DNA of 64,000 nucleotides. Origin: Solanum dulcamara (taxonomy: Eukaryota > Streptophyta > Magnoliopsida > Solanales > Solanaceae). The DNA lies in assembly GCF_947179165.1 (NCBI RefSeq), contig NC_077239.1, positions 13,382,501 through 13,446,500 of the forward strand. The letters run 5' to 3'. Position numbers and translations under genes: made by a program. Positions 11,207 through 24,283 of this stretch are shown here, one piece after another (position 1 is the first letter of the stretch; the number at the start of each line of letters is the position of its first letter). The notes under the pieces are model-generated. The model was given only the letters and a program-made list of their open reading frames with translations, was not told the origin of the DNA and did no database searches.

Positions 11207-14200
11207 TAATTTAAAACTGTTTAAACCGTATATTATTGCTAATACTTCGGCGTCTATACTACTCATATTTCCTTTTTCTTTATATTTACCACTTTGATAT
11301 GCACATATTTTTTCTTCAGTTTTACTACTGTATTTATTTGGTCTTGTTTTTAAAACAGCCCCCCATCCTAACTGACTTCCATCGGTTTGTACTATTAAAT
11401 AGTCTGTTTCTAGGGGAATTTGTAAATCTGGTATATGTTTAACTTTGTCTTTTATTTGCTGAATTAATTTAATATCTTCTATATTAAAATATTTTTGTCC
11501 TTTACTACCTGTTTTAGCATATAGTGGTCCTGCTATTTTTCCTAAATCTTTAATGAAATTTCTAGCATAATTTACTAATCCTAAAAATTTCTGAAGTTCT
11601 TTGGTTGTATCTAATCTATCCGGCATATCTAATACCTTTTTAGCTATATGTGGTTGTAACTTTATTTTTCCTTCTCCTATAGTTACTCCTAAAAAATTGA
11701 TATGAGTCTTACATAATTCCATTTTCTTTTTACTAATTATGATTCCATTTTTAACAAATAACCTAAACACTGTTTGTAAATGTCCTAGATGTTCTTGTAT
11801 ATCTTTACTAAATACTAATACATCATCTACATATACTAATACGAAGTGTTTATAGTCTCCGAAAATAGTATCCATCTTTCTTTGAAATATAGGTGGTGCA
11901 GTTTTTAACCCGAAAGGCATGGCTAACCATTCAAAATGTCCTTCTGGACATGTGAATGCTGTCCATTCTATACTTTCTGGGTGCATTTTTACCTGCCAAT
12001 ATCCTGATTTACAGTCAAATTTACTAAAGAACTTTTTACCTTGTATTCTATTTATTAATTCATTTTTGTCTGGTAATTTGTAAGCGTCTGTTTTAGTGTT
12101 ATCATTTAACCTTTTATAGTTAATTACCATCCTTGTTTTTCCTCTTACCAATTCACTATGGTTTCTAACCATGAATGCTGCTGATCTATGTTTAGAGGTA
12201 GATCGTCTTATTACTTCTAGTTTTAATAGTTCTTTAATCTGTTTACTAAATTCTTCTGTATCTTCATTATTAGCTTCTATAGCCGCAGTCTTTATGGTAT
12301 ACTCTGGGTTAATTATTTCTAGTTTACACATGATCTTATTATTATCCCAATATACTAGGGGTCTTTCTCCAATTATTTCCATTTCATCTAGTATCGAAAT
12401 TATGTTATCTAAGTCCTTAGTGTTATTTATTTTTTCTAGTGCCTTTATTCCTTTTTGGAAATTATAGAATTCTGTTTCTATATTTATTAGTGTATAATCT
12501 TTTTCTATATTTTCTAAGTATGTATCGTCTAAGTATTCTTCTTGTTCTTCATATAGGTTTTTTGTAGCACATGTATTTCCCTTTGTACACTCTGTACAAC
12601 AGGTATTTTCTTCTTTGGGTTTTGTTTTTATTTGAGATCTTCCTTTTGTAAGAAACTTTTCAGTCTGTACTGGGGTATAAGTAGTGTTTTTGAATAACAT
12701 TATTCCATCTCTAGAAAATAAACAGCTTCCATTATTTTGTATGAGGAAATGTAAACCTATTACTAAGTCGGTTTTTATATCTAAGTCTTTTGCTAATATT
12801 TTGTACATACTGTAAGTAGGTTTGTAGAATTCATTACAAGTATTAATGAAACTTATTTGGGCTTTTTCTATGTAATGATTATAAAAGTTATAAGTACCAT
12901 CCATTTGTATTGCTGATATAGGTTCTTTAAATGTTTTTAACACTTTTTCTGGCAATATTTTCTTATTTATAAGACAGCTTGTACATCCTGTGTCTACCAA
13001 TGCTAAGGTTTCTATTTCTATATCTTTAATCTTTATTCTAGCTAATACTTTTATCGTTCCAAATTGTTTATCTTCATTACAGATAAGGCTAGTATTATTT
13101 TCTTCTATATTCATTAGTTCTGTTTCAATATTATCTAAGTGTATAGTTCCTAATGTCTCTTCTTCATCTTCTATCTTTAATTTACCTTTTTCCAAATATA
13201 TTAACCTTTGTTCTATTTCGTTGACGCGGGTTTCTAGAGTTATTAGTCTTAAATCTGTTACTGAGTCTCTTGCTATTGTTTTGTTATGTTGTTGCTCTTT
13301 CTCTTTGTGTTTTCCTATTTTTATTTCTAATTTATTTTCTATACACGTAATACATGCTTCCATATAACAATTATTACACTTTGCTCTATTTGATTTACTG
13401 GGATACCATTTACATATATTACATTGGTTACTGTCTATTCCTTTATGTCTTTCAAAATTATGATTACATTTTATTCCCACATTCATCATGGTACTTAATT
13501 GTAGGTCTTCTAAATTTAACATTCCTCTATCTAATCCTATTTCATTTACTAGGTTATCGTCTTCAGAATCAGAGGATTCAGATTGTATTTGTTCTGCTAC
13601 TTCAACACTTACAATGGAATATATACTCTCAGTGTCTGACATACATTCGTCTACATTTAAAAGTGTTTCTTGTAGTTCTTCTATTAACTGAGAGTTTCTA
13701 GTTCTAATATTATTTCTTTTAGGGCATATATTAGCTAGATGGTCTATACTTCCACATGTATAACATTCTAATTTGTTTTTGTAGTTTCTATCACTTCTAT
13801 ATTTTCTAACATGTCTATCTTTATTTAAATAGGGCTTTCTTGCTGAAGATCTTTTTAAGTAATATTTTTTGCGTCTATAGGGTTTTGGATTATAATATGA
13901 TTGTCTTTTATGCTTTTTTGATTTTTGTGGTTTTTTATCATAACTTTGAGTTGTATAAATCACTGATTTACAAAAATTCATTTCATTTTGTTTAAGTTGT
14001 TTCTGGATTTGTATATTAGTACATTTTTCTTGTAGTATTTCCATTACATGTTGTATCTTTTGTCCTATTGACCATAAAGCATTTGGGTCTTGTATTACTC
14101 CTGCCCTTTTATACCATCTTTCTTCTATCTCTCTTCCTAAAGCTCCTGGTAATTTATGGAAAAGTTTTTTACCTAGTTCGTCATCAAAAGTATTACCACT

Positions 14201-15262
14201 AACTGTACAATAATAAAAATAATCTTTTAAAAAGTCTTTAATATGCATCCAATTTGTTATGCTTAATTGTTCTAATTTTATTACTGCATTTCTTTGTAAA
14301 GCTAATAATCCACTATTTGGATCTTCTCCTGTTAACAAAACATGTATTTTATTAGCAAAATTATATGGATTTGGCCCCATTTCTATTAATCCTTGGAATT
14401 CTTGAGGATAGGTCTGTTTATATGCTTCCCAAACTGCTTTGCATGATTCTCCTAAAAAGGTTTCTAAATATTTATACATTGTCTCGGCATCTGTCTCTTG
14501 GTAATTTTTTATGAAATCTGCTACTATTATTCCTTTCCATACATCTATTACTGTATTCCACATTTGTGGATCATGAGCTGCTATATTAAGTATTTTTCCT
14601 TTATTTCCTCCTTCTTGTAATTTAATTGGTTCTTCTAGAGGCATCCGTCTACCTGCTGGTTTAATGTTATCTCTTATTTCTAGGTCTTGTGTTGTAGGCC
14701 ATGCTTTCCTTGGAAGATTTCCGGAAGTATGAGTAACATTTTCTGCTGGACTAGTTCTTTGGAAAGGGCTCGCACTATGAGCACTAGTTGCTTCATTCAT
14801 TAATTCTTTGTAACTAATTATAGATTCTATATCATTAAAATATTCTGAGTTTTCTATGTCTGAAGTTTTTTCTATACTTTTGTCTATATCTTGTGTTCTG
14901 TATATCAAGTTATCGTCTCTTTTTGAACATGATCTAAAGTGTTCTATAGTTTCTAGAATGTCCATTTTATCTTTTTTACAACCTTTACATTTAAACATAC
15001 TATTTTTATTTTCTTTGTATAATTCTTTTGCTATTTCTATGACATTATCTACCTCGCATCCTGATTGTATTAGCTCTATATTCATAAATCCTTCTTCTTG
15101 TGCTATGGTACTTTCTGTGTCTGTGTCATCTACCAAGTTTTGAGTTATATAATTATAGTCTGTAAATCTTATTGAAGTTTCTCCTTTAGAGCTAGTGTAC
15201 ATCAGGTGTTCTTTAGGCGCAAATGATTTAAGTTTACTTAATTTGTCTAAGTTCCATTCTAA
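11195..15262 (-). pseudogene. EPRV polyprotein, copy 3 (both ends truncated; ORF 11195-15202)
   Basis: The 1335-residue ORF is near-identical to copy 2. RNase H is truncated slightly later, ending GLNSFKLYIF at the junction. All catalytic motifs are kept (VDTG protease, YVDDVL RT, QTDGS RNase H). It carries Tyr in KGQKYFN where copies 1 and 2 have His, a marker shared with copies 4, 5 and 6. The exact 4099-bp spacing to the next copy points to tandem duplication of host DNA, not separate viral integrations. Confidence 0.85.
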
Positions 15263-15305
15263 GACAAATTAAGGTAGAACTATTTGCCTATATTCAAAAA
15301 ATGTA
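15263..15305. repeat. Array junction (second 4099-bp unit boundary)
   Basis: The sequence is the same as the junction at 11164-11206, exactly 4099 bp further on. Confidence 0.8.
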
Positions 15306-18300
15306 TAATTTAAAACTGTTTAAACCGTATATTATTGCTAATACTTCGGCGTCTATACTACTCATATTTCCTTTTTCTTTATATTTACCACTTTGATATG
15401 CACATATTTTTTCTTCAGTTTTACTACTGTATTTATTTGGTCTTGTTTTTAAAACAGCCCCCCATCCTAACTGACTTCCATCGGTTTGTACTATTAAATA
15501 GTCTGTTTCTAGGGGAATTTGTAAATCTGGTATATGTTTAACTTTGTCTTTTATTTGCTGAATTAATTTAATATCTTCTATATTAAAATATTTTTGTCCT
15601 TTACTACCTGTTTTAGCATATAGTGGTCCTGCTATTTTTCCTAAATCTTTAATGAAATTTCTAGCATAATTTACTAATCCTAAAAATTTCTGAAGTTCTT
15701 TGGTTGTATCTAATCTATCCGGCATATCTAATACCTTTTTAGCTATATGTGGTTGTAACTTTATTTTTCCTTCTCCTATAGTTACTCCTAAAAAATTGAT
15801 ATGAGTCTTACATAATTCCATTTTCTTTTTACTAATTATGATTCCATTTTTAACAAATAACCTAAACACTGTTTGTAAATGTCCTAGATGTTCTTGTATA
15901 TCTTTACTAAATACTAATACATCATCTACATATACTAATACGAAGTGTTTATAGTCTCCGAAAATAGTATCCATCTTTCTTTGAAATATAGGTGGTGCAG
16001 TTTTTAACCCGAAAGGCATGGCTAACCATTCAAAATGTCCTTCTGGACATGTGAATGCTGTCCATTCTATACTTTCTGGGTGCATTTTTACCTGCCAATA
16101 TCCTGATTTACAGTCAAATTTACTAAAGAACTTTTTACCTTGTATTCTATTTATTAATTCATTTTTGTCTGGTAATTTGTAAGCGTCTGTTTTAGTGTTA
16201 TCATTTAACCTTTTATAGTTAATTACCATCCTTGTTTTTCCTCTTACCAATTCACTATGGTTTCTAACCATGAATGCTGCTGATCTATGTTTAGAGGTAG
16301 ATCGTCTTATTACTTCTAGTTTTAATAGTTCTTTAATCTGTTTACTAAATTCTTCTGTATCTTCATTATTAGCTTCTATAGCCGCAGTCTTTATGGTATA
16401 CTCTGGGTTAATTATTTCTAGTTTACACATGATCTTATTATTATCCCAATATACTAGGGGTCTTTCTCCAATTATTTCCATTTCATCTAGTATCGAAATT
16501 ATGTTATCTAAGTCCTTAGTGTTATTTATTTTTTCTAGTGCCTTTATTCCTTTTTGGAAATTATAGAATTCTGTTTCTATATTTATTAGTGTATAATCTT
16601 TTTCTATATTTTCTAAGTATGTATCGTCTAAGTATTCTTCTTGTTCTTCATATAGGTTTTTTGTAGCACATGTATTTCCCTTTGTACACTCTGTACAACA
16701 GGTATTTTCTTCTTTGGGTTTTGTTTTTATTTGAGATCTTCCTTTTGTAAGAAACTTTTCAGTTTGTACTGGGGTATAAGTAGTGTTTTTGAATAACATT
16801 ATTCCATCTCTAGAAAATAAACAGCTTCCATTATTTTGTATGAGGAAATGTAAACCTATTACTAAGTCGGTTTTTATATCTAAGTCTTTTGCTAATATTG
16901 TGTACATACTGTAAGTAGGTTTGTAGAATTCATTACAAGTATTAATGAAACTTATTTGGGCTTTTTCTATGTAATGATTATAAAAGTTATAAGTACCATC
17001 CATTTGTATTGCTGATATAGGTTCTTTAAATGTTTTTAACACTTTTTCTGGCAATATTTTCTTATTTATAAGACAGCTTGTACATTCTGTGTCTACCAAT
17101 GCTAAGGTTTCTATTTCTATATCTTTAATCTTTATTCTAGCTAATACTTTTATCGTTCCAAATTGTTTATCTTCATTACAGATAAGGCTAGTATTATTTT
17201 CTTCTATATTCATTAGTTCTGTTTCAATATTATCTAAGTGTATAGTTCCTAATGTCTCTTCTTCATCTTCTATCTTTAATTTACCTTTTTCCAAATATAT
17301 TAACCTTTGTTCTATTTCGTTGACGCGGGTTTCTAGAGTTATTAGTCTTAAATCTGTTACTGAGTCTCTTGCTATTGTTTTGTTATGTTGTTGCTCTTTC
17401 TCTTTGTGTTTTCCTATTTTTATTTCTAATTTATTTTCTATACACGTAATACATGCTTCCATATAACAATTATTACACTTTGCTCTATTTGATTTACTGG
17501 GATACCATTTACATATATTACATTGGTTACTGTCTATTCCTTTATGTCTTTCATTATCTGGATCTGGACTGTCTTTACTAATAACATGCTTGTCATATCC
17601 CTGATCTTTAAAGAATTGTTCTAGAGTCTGTTTAATTATGGCTTCAATTTTATTATTTTTTTTCTTTTTTATTGTCATATTTCTTTTTGAAATGTCTTGG
17701 TAAAAGGTTTTAGGTAATCTTCTTCGTGAGGAAGAAGACTCCTCTTCTTCACTTTTGGGCAAAGTGACAGCCATTAACGGATTTGATTTGTCTTTACCGA
17801 CTACCGTTTGAGCCGGACTAGCTATACCCTGATCTGGCATAGTAGATTTCTGAGCATTCAGAGGGAAATGCACACCCGTCTCATCCATTTTTGGTTGAGA
17901 TGGAGAACTCAAGTTTTCTGTCTGAGTACCTGTATTAGATTTAGACATAAACTTACCTTGGACCGTCTCCAGTTGTTTCCGAAGTTTCATATTTTCTTGT
18001 ATGAGAGCCTCATTTTTTGCATTTAATCTTTTGAAGGCTTCGGTCATGGTAGAGCAATGGTCGCAAAATATGATTTTGTCTGTGTCTTTTTGGATGTTGT
18101 ATTGGGGTATTTGGGCTTGGCTTTGTCTGAGAGTTGGAGATATATAATAGTTTGGGCCTAGAATTCCTCTGGCATAGTCTAAGGCTTCTGTAAAATTATT
18201 AAATCCTTTGAAAAGCGGGTTTTTAATTCCATTTATAGAGTCTACTACTTCTAACCAAGTCTGAAATACTCCGTTTGTTTTTCCATGTATAACTACATAA

Positions 18301-18638
18301 TATTTAAACTTGTTTTCTCTATTTTTGTCTGAAAAATATTGACACAATGCATTATTAGTAGCAATAAAATGTTTAGTGTCTTGTTTATTGTATGCTATCC
18401 ATAAATTGTCTACTAAACATTTTTGAGTCTTATCTATATTGCATTCTGGAAGTATTCTAAAAGAAAGGTTACATTGAGGATAGGATATTAAATTGAATTT
18501 ACCAAAATAAATTCGCTCCATCATCTCAATGGTTCCCTGAGGTCTAAAATTAGTCTTACCAAGTAAAGTCTGGGCGTATGAGTCTGCTGGGGCTATTCCC
18601 TTGCCTTTGTCAGCTGGCTGTTGGCCAGTTGGTCTCAT
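15294..18638 (-). pseudogene. EPRV chimera, copy 4: TAV fused in frame to Cys cluster, protease, RT and RNase H
   Basis: This single 1114-residue ORF starts as TAV (Met at 18638). After about 362 residues (SPDPDNER) it runs into polyprotein at HKGIDSNQC, continuing through the CX2C-type cluster, protease, RT and truncated RNase H. The joint is a 7-bp microhomology (TCTTTCA, 17547-17553) common to both parents. Coat protein and the last ~55 TAV residues are lost. The protease motif is VDTECTS, so the invariant Gly of D-T-G is Glu, probably inactivating. Whether the chimera is expressed is unknown; no promoter is visible upstream, since the preceding DNA is polyprotein. Confidence 0.85.
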
Positions 18639-18655
18639 TCTGAAACATAGTTTAT

Positions 18656-21604
18656 TTAATTAGTCTTTAGTTGTAACCTACTTAACTTATCAGCTAAATC
18701 ATTATCTTTTCCTTTTACATATTCAAACACTATATTATTGTATATAGATATAACATCCATAAAATTCAGCCATCTTCTTTTACTACTAGCTTTACTATTG
18801 ATTGTCTGATGAAACTTCACTATTGCTTCACAATCTGTTCTTACTAACACTTCTGGTTTATTCAATATGTATAATTTAAAACTGTTTAAATCGTATATTA
18901 TTGCTAATACTTCGGCGTCTATACTACTCATATTTCCTTTTTCTTTATATTTACCACTTTGATATGCACATATGTTTTCTTCAGTTTTACTACTGTATTT
19001 ATTTGGTCTTGTTTTTAAAACAGCCCCCCATCCTAACTGACTTCCATCGGTTTGTACTATTAAATAGTCTGTTTCTAGGGGAATTTGTAAATCTAGTATA
19101 TGTTTAACTTTGTCTTTTATTTGCTGAATTAATTTAATATCTTCTATATTAAAATATTTTTGTCCTTTACTACCTGTTTTAGCATATAGTGGTCCTGCTA
19201 TTTTTCCTAAATCTTTAATGAAATTTCTAGCATAATTTACTAATCCTAAAAATTTCTGAAGTTCTTTGGTTGTATCTAATCTATCCGGCATATCTAATAC
19301 CTTTTTAGCTATATGTGGTTGTAACTTTATTTTTCCTTCTCCTATAGTTACTCCTAAAAAATTGATATGAGTCTTACATAATTCCATTTTCTTTTTACTA
19401 ATTATGATTCCATTTTTAACAAATAACCTAAACACTGTTTGTAAATGTCCTAGATGTTTTTGTATATCTTTACTAAATACTAATACATCATCTACATATA
19501 CTAATACGAAGTGTTTATAGTCTCCGAAAATAGTATCCATCTTTCTTTGAAATATAGGTGGTGCAGTTTTTAACCCGAAAGGCATGGCTAACCATTCAAA
19601 ATGTCCTTCTGGACATGTGAATGCTGTCCATTCTATACTTTCTGGGTGCATTTTTACCTGCCAATATCCTGATTTACAGTCAAATTTACTAAAGAACTTT
19701 TTACCTTGTATTCTATTTATTAATTCATTTTTGTCTGGTAATTTGTAAGCGTCTGTTTTAGTGTTATCATTTAACCTTTTATAGTTAATTACCATCCTTG
19801 TTTTTCCTCTTACCAATTCACTATGGTTTCTAACCATGAATGCTGCTGATCTATGTTTAGAGGTAGATCGTCTTATTACTTCTAGTTTTAATAGTTCTTT
19901 AATCTGTTTACTAAATTCTTCTGTATCTTCATTATTAGCTTCTATAGCCGCAGTCTTTATGGTATACTCTGGGTTAATTATTTCTAGTTTACACATGATC
20001 TTATTATTATCCCAATATACTAGGGGTCTTTCTCCAATTATTTCCATTTCATCTAGTATCGAAATTATGTTATCTAAGTCCTTAGTGTTATTTATTTTTT
20101 CTAGTGCCTTTATTCCTTTTTGGAAATTATAGAATTCTGTTTCTATATTTATTAGTGTATAATCTTTTTCTATATTTTCTAAGTATGTATCGTCTAAGTA
20201 TTCTTCTTGTTCTTCATATAGGTTTTTTGTAGCACATGTATTTCCCTTTGTACACTCTGTACAACGGGTATTTTCTTCTTTGGGTTTTGTTTTTATTTGA
20301 GATCTTCCTTTTGTAAGAAACTTTTCAGTCTGTACTGGGGTATAAGTAGTGTTTTTGAATAACATTATTCCATCTCTAGAAAATAAACAGCTTCCATTAT
20401 TTTGTATGAGGAAATGTAAACCTATTACTAAGTCGGTTTTTATATCTAAGTCTTTTGCTAATATTTTGTACATACTGTAAGTAGGTTTGTAGAATTCATT
20501 ACAAGTATTAATGAAACTTATTTGGGCTTTTTCTATGTAATGATTATAAAAGTTATAAGTACCATCCATTTGTATTGCTGATATAGGTTCTTTAAATGTT
20601 TTTAACACTTTTTCTGGCAATATTTTCTTATTTATAAGACAGCTTGTACATCCTGTGTCTACCAATGCTAAGGTTTCTATTTCTATATCTTTAATCTTTA
20701 TTCTAGCTAATACTTTTATCGTTCCAAATTGTTTATCTTCATTACAGATAAGGCTAGTATTATTTTCTTCTATATTCATTAGTTCTGTTTCAATATTATC
20801 TAAGTGTATAGTTCCTAATGTCTCTTCTTCATCTTCTATCTTTAATTTACCTTTTTCCAAATATATTAACCTTTGTTCTATTTCGTTGACGCGGGTTTCT
20901 AGAGTTATTAGTCTTAAATCTGTTACTGAGTCTCTTGCTATTGTTTTGTTATGTTGTTGCTCTTTCTCTTTGTGTTTTCCTATTTTTATTTCTAATTTAT
21001 TTTCTATACACGTAATACATGCTTCCATATAACAATTATTACACTTTGCTCTATTTGATTTACTGGGATACCATTTACATATATTACATTGGTTACTGTC
21101 TATTCCTTTATGTCTTTCAAAATTATGATTACATTTTATTCCCACATTCATCATGGTACTTAATTGTAGGTCTTCTAAATTTAACATTCCTCTATCTAAT
21201 CCTATTTCATTTACTAGGTTATCGTCTTCAGAATCAGAGGATTCAGATTGTATTTGTTCTGCTACTTCAACACTTACAATGGAATATATACTCTCAATGT
21301 CTGACATACATTCGTCTACATTTAAAAGTGTTTCTTGTAGTTCTTCTATTAACTGAGAGTTTCTAGTTCTAATATTATTTCTTTTAGGGCATATATTAGC
21401 TAGATGGTCTATACTTCCACATGTATAACATTCTAATTTGTTTTTGTAGTTTCTATCACTTCTATATTTTCTAACATGTCTATCTTTATTTAAATAGGGC
21501 TTTCTTGCTGAAGATCTTTTTAAGTAATATTTTTTGCGTCTATAGGGTTTTGGATTATAATATGATTGTCTTTTATGCTTTTTTGATTTTTGTGGTTTTT
21601 TATC
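18656..21604 (-). pseudogene. EPRV polyprotein, copy 5, 3' part (interrupted by Gypsy element)
   Basis: The frame is open from the Gypsy LTR border at 21604 down to the natural end LSRLQLKTN, followed by a TAV start at 18638 in normal viral order. It holds the lysine-rich tract, CCHC knuckle, Cys cluster, VDTGCTS protease, YVDDVL RT and full RNase H. The first Met after the LTR is at 21307 (883 residues). The missing 5' part continues at 31700-33022 beyond the retrotransposon, across a TTATC target duplication. Private changes include AIIYDLN and EENICAYQ near the RNase H. Confidence 0.87.
21600..21604. repeat. Target-site duplication of Gypsy element, left copy (TTATC)
   Basis: TTATC precedes the 5' LTR and is repeated at 31695-31699 directly after the 3' LTR. 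Uninterrupted EPRV copies have a single TTATC at this point. Confidence 0.95.
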
Positions 21605-24065
21605 TGTAACGACCCATTAGGTCGTTTTGAGAACTAGAACTCTTTATTTCATAAAGGACTCACCCCGTAAATTTTTAATGGGTACTTTGGACTAATTGAT
21701 AACTAAGGTTATTTAATTGAGGGGTAATTTTAGATATTTAATTTAATTGGTGGGCTAAATTTATAATTTAATTAATACCCTATACCACTTATCCCATATT
21801 TATTTAATTAAAGTAGATTAGGGTTATAAATTTTCTTCCTGAACTGCTGCAACTAAAACAAGAAAAGAAAACAGAAGAAAATATTTATCTAAGGAGAAAT
21901 TGGAATAGTGCAGCGGCAAACATTGGCGCAGGTAACCATTCAACCTGAATGTGTATTAAATGGAAAATTGGGTGCTCAATTTACTTATTACCTTGGAAAA
22001 ATTATTATTTTGTTTAAAAGAACGTGCTGGTTGTTAGTTGTTGCATCATTTAGTTATTGGAATTTGATGGGGGAAACAATTACTGACAATCATTAGTTAA
22101 TGATCCAATGTTTGAAAATTGATAGAATGGGCATTAGTTATTATATTATAGTTACATATTTATGGAATATGTTGTAAAAAGGTTAGTGTCTAGCATGCAA
22201 TTGGCAGTAAGTTTATTAGGCATATTCTTAATTTCAGGTATACAAATTTTTATGATATTGCGTTAAAATTCAAGGTTTTGACATATCAAAATAGGTAGTA
22301 GATATTAGGTGTATTGTATTATATGAATATCATTAAATTTATGTTATTTGGAGGAATTAAGACTTAATCCTTGCTTAAGATTTAGGAATATACGACTTGA
22401 AAAATTTATGCATCTTTAATGAAATAATTTATAATCGTATAAATATTTAAAACTTGTTTCTTAAGATTTAGGCCTATGTTAATTTAGGTAGAACAGTTAA
22501 TGGAGCCAGGATGTGATGAATCAACTATAAAATGCCAGAAAAGCTCGTTGATGTCGTACCAAAATATATGGTACCAAATTGAATTTAAACTGCATCTGTT
22601 CCCTTTATTACTTATACGAACTTGAATATAATACATACATATATATATAGTATTACATTATATGATTACTAATTCCAACTGCTTGTGCTATAGTAGTTTT
22701 ACTGCTATTTGCCAGCAAGCAGATCAACATTATAATTTACGTGACTTAAAATCTGAGAAAATAAAGTAGGATTTAGTGGGTATTAAAAAAAATAGGAATT
22801 TGATTATAGATTTGGATGGGATATTGAGTCTAGGATAGTTACATAGTAATATGGGTGTCTACAGACTCGTGTACTTATTAATATTATATATTTGATAGAT
22901 TGAAAACATTCTGAGGCTCCAAAGAAAGGAAACACATTGGTGGATTAGCTTACTTGACTTTGGTTCTTCGATTGAGGTAGGTTATGGTTTTTATTCTATA
23001 TCATAGATAGACTCTTAATAGTGATTGATATTTATTGAGTAATATGTGAAATTTACTACGCATTTAATTGTTGTGGTTTGGATGGTTGATATGTTGTTGT
23101 GATTGGTCTGAAATCCCGAGGCCATGAAATCCATAATCTTGAACTTGCCCTATCAAAAATGGTGCCTTGAATAAAGAAGGCTTGATGAAATATTGTTAAT
23201 GAAGTGGAATGTAATCATAAGGAATGATAAATTAAATATATTTGGATCGGGTGTCACGTTCCGACACGGCATATTTGGATCGGGTGTCACGTTCCGACAC
23301 GATATATTTGGATCGGGTGTCACGTTCCGACACAGTATATTTGGATCGGGTGTCACGTTCCGGCACGGTAATATTAAAGGGAAATAAATTAAAATTACTT
23401 AATGCTACCCAATCTCCAAAAACTCATATTTCAAAGAGTGTGGTGTGGAGGCTTGAGTCCTCATGTGTGATCTTGATATTGTTGACCGGTTATGTAATTG
23501 TTTATTGGTTGCCACCTGTTAAGTGTTGTTGTTGATTTCCCACTATTATTTTATGTATATTGATTTCTATTTTGAGTCGACCGATGATACCTACTCAGTA
23601 CATGTTGTCCTGTACTGACCCCTACTTGTATCTTTCTTGTTTTATTTTGTGGAGTGCAGCGAGTGTTCCACAGACTTCGACTTGACCTCAGCTCTAGTCA
23701 GTCTCAAGATCATCGGATTTCAGGGTGAGCTATCCTTCTAGCTCGTGATGAATTCTCCCGGTTATGACATGGTGTCTTTAGTTTTCGGACACATTTTGTT
23801 ATTTGTTTATTTTAGTGTTTGATACTTCCAGACTTAGTTTTAGAAATTAGATGTCCTTAATGTGATGACTTTCAGATTTTGGGGAACGTCAAGTAATAGA
23901 TTTTAGTGGCTTTTGTTATTTTTGACTTTAATAAGATTGGACTTCCGCATTATTATCGTAATTTATAAGTTGAATCGTTAATGTAAGTTGGGGTTTGTAT
24001 CGTTGGTTCTCCCACCTAGGAGGTTAAGTGTGGGTGCCACTCACGGCCCAGTTTGGGTCGTAACA
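21605..24065 (+). repeat. 5' LTR
   Basis: The LTR begins TGTAACGACC and ends GGTCGTAACA. It contains four 33-bp tandem repeats at 23238-23369. It is the same length as the 3' LTR at an offset of 7629 bp. The short open frames in it are not convincing genes. Confidence 0.95.
23238..23369 (+). repeat. Four 33-bp tandem repeats inside the 5' LTR
   Basis: Four head-to-tail units start ATATTTGGATCGGGTGTCAC and continue GTTCCGACAC. GTGTCACGTTCCGACAC is partly palindromic (GTGTC...GACAC). Only the last 2-3 bases and one internal base vary. They could be U3 enhancer repeats. The same block lies at 30867-30998 in the 3' LTR. Confidence 0.9.
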
Positions 24066-24069
24066 AACT

Positions 24070-24081
24070 TGGTATCAGAGC
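24070..24081 (+). other. Primer binding site (Met-tRNA) of the Gypsy element
   Basis: TGGTATCAGAGC, complementary to the 3' end of plant initiator Met-tRNA, begins 4 bases after the 5' LTR end. This is the standard place for minus-strand DNA priming. Confidence 0.9.
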
Positions 24082-24283
24082 TTTAGGTTCGGTGATCTCA
24101 TCACACAAGGACAGGTCTAGTAGAGTCTTGCGGAACGGTACGGGGACGCCTTTACTTTTCTTCAAGAGGCTACGGGACTTTAGGAAAACTCCATTCCTTC
24201 TTTCTTTCGTGCTATTACTTGAATCCAATTGGTATCTAGGTGATACAAATTGGTATCTGACCTTCTCCACTTTACTTTCGCAG

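Noticed and set aside
23238..23369. Regular repeats that might suggest a CRISPR array
   Set aside because: The units are contiguous with no unique spacers, and this is plant LTR DNA.
23153..23535. Repetitive open frames in the LTRs (FGSGVTFRH and DRVSRSDT repeats)
   Set aside because: They are translations of the 33-bp non-coding tandem repeat in several frames on both strands.
24053..24283. Upstream 77-codon extension of the Gypsy ORF
   Set aside because: It starts inside the LTR and spans the primer site; the gag-type start is the Met at 24284.
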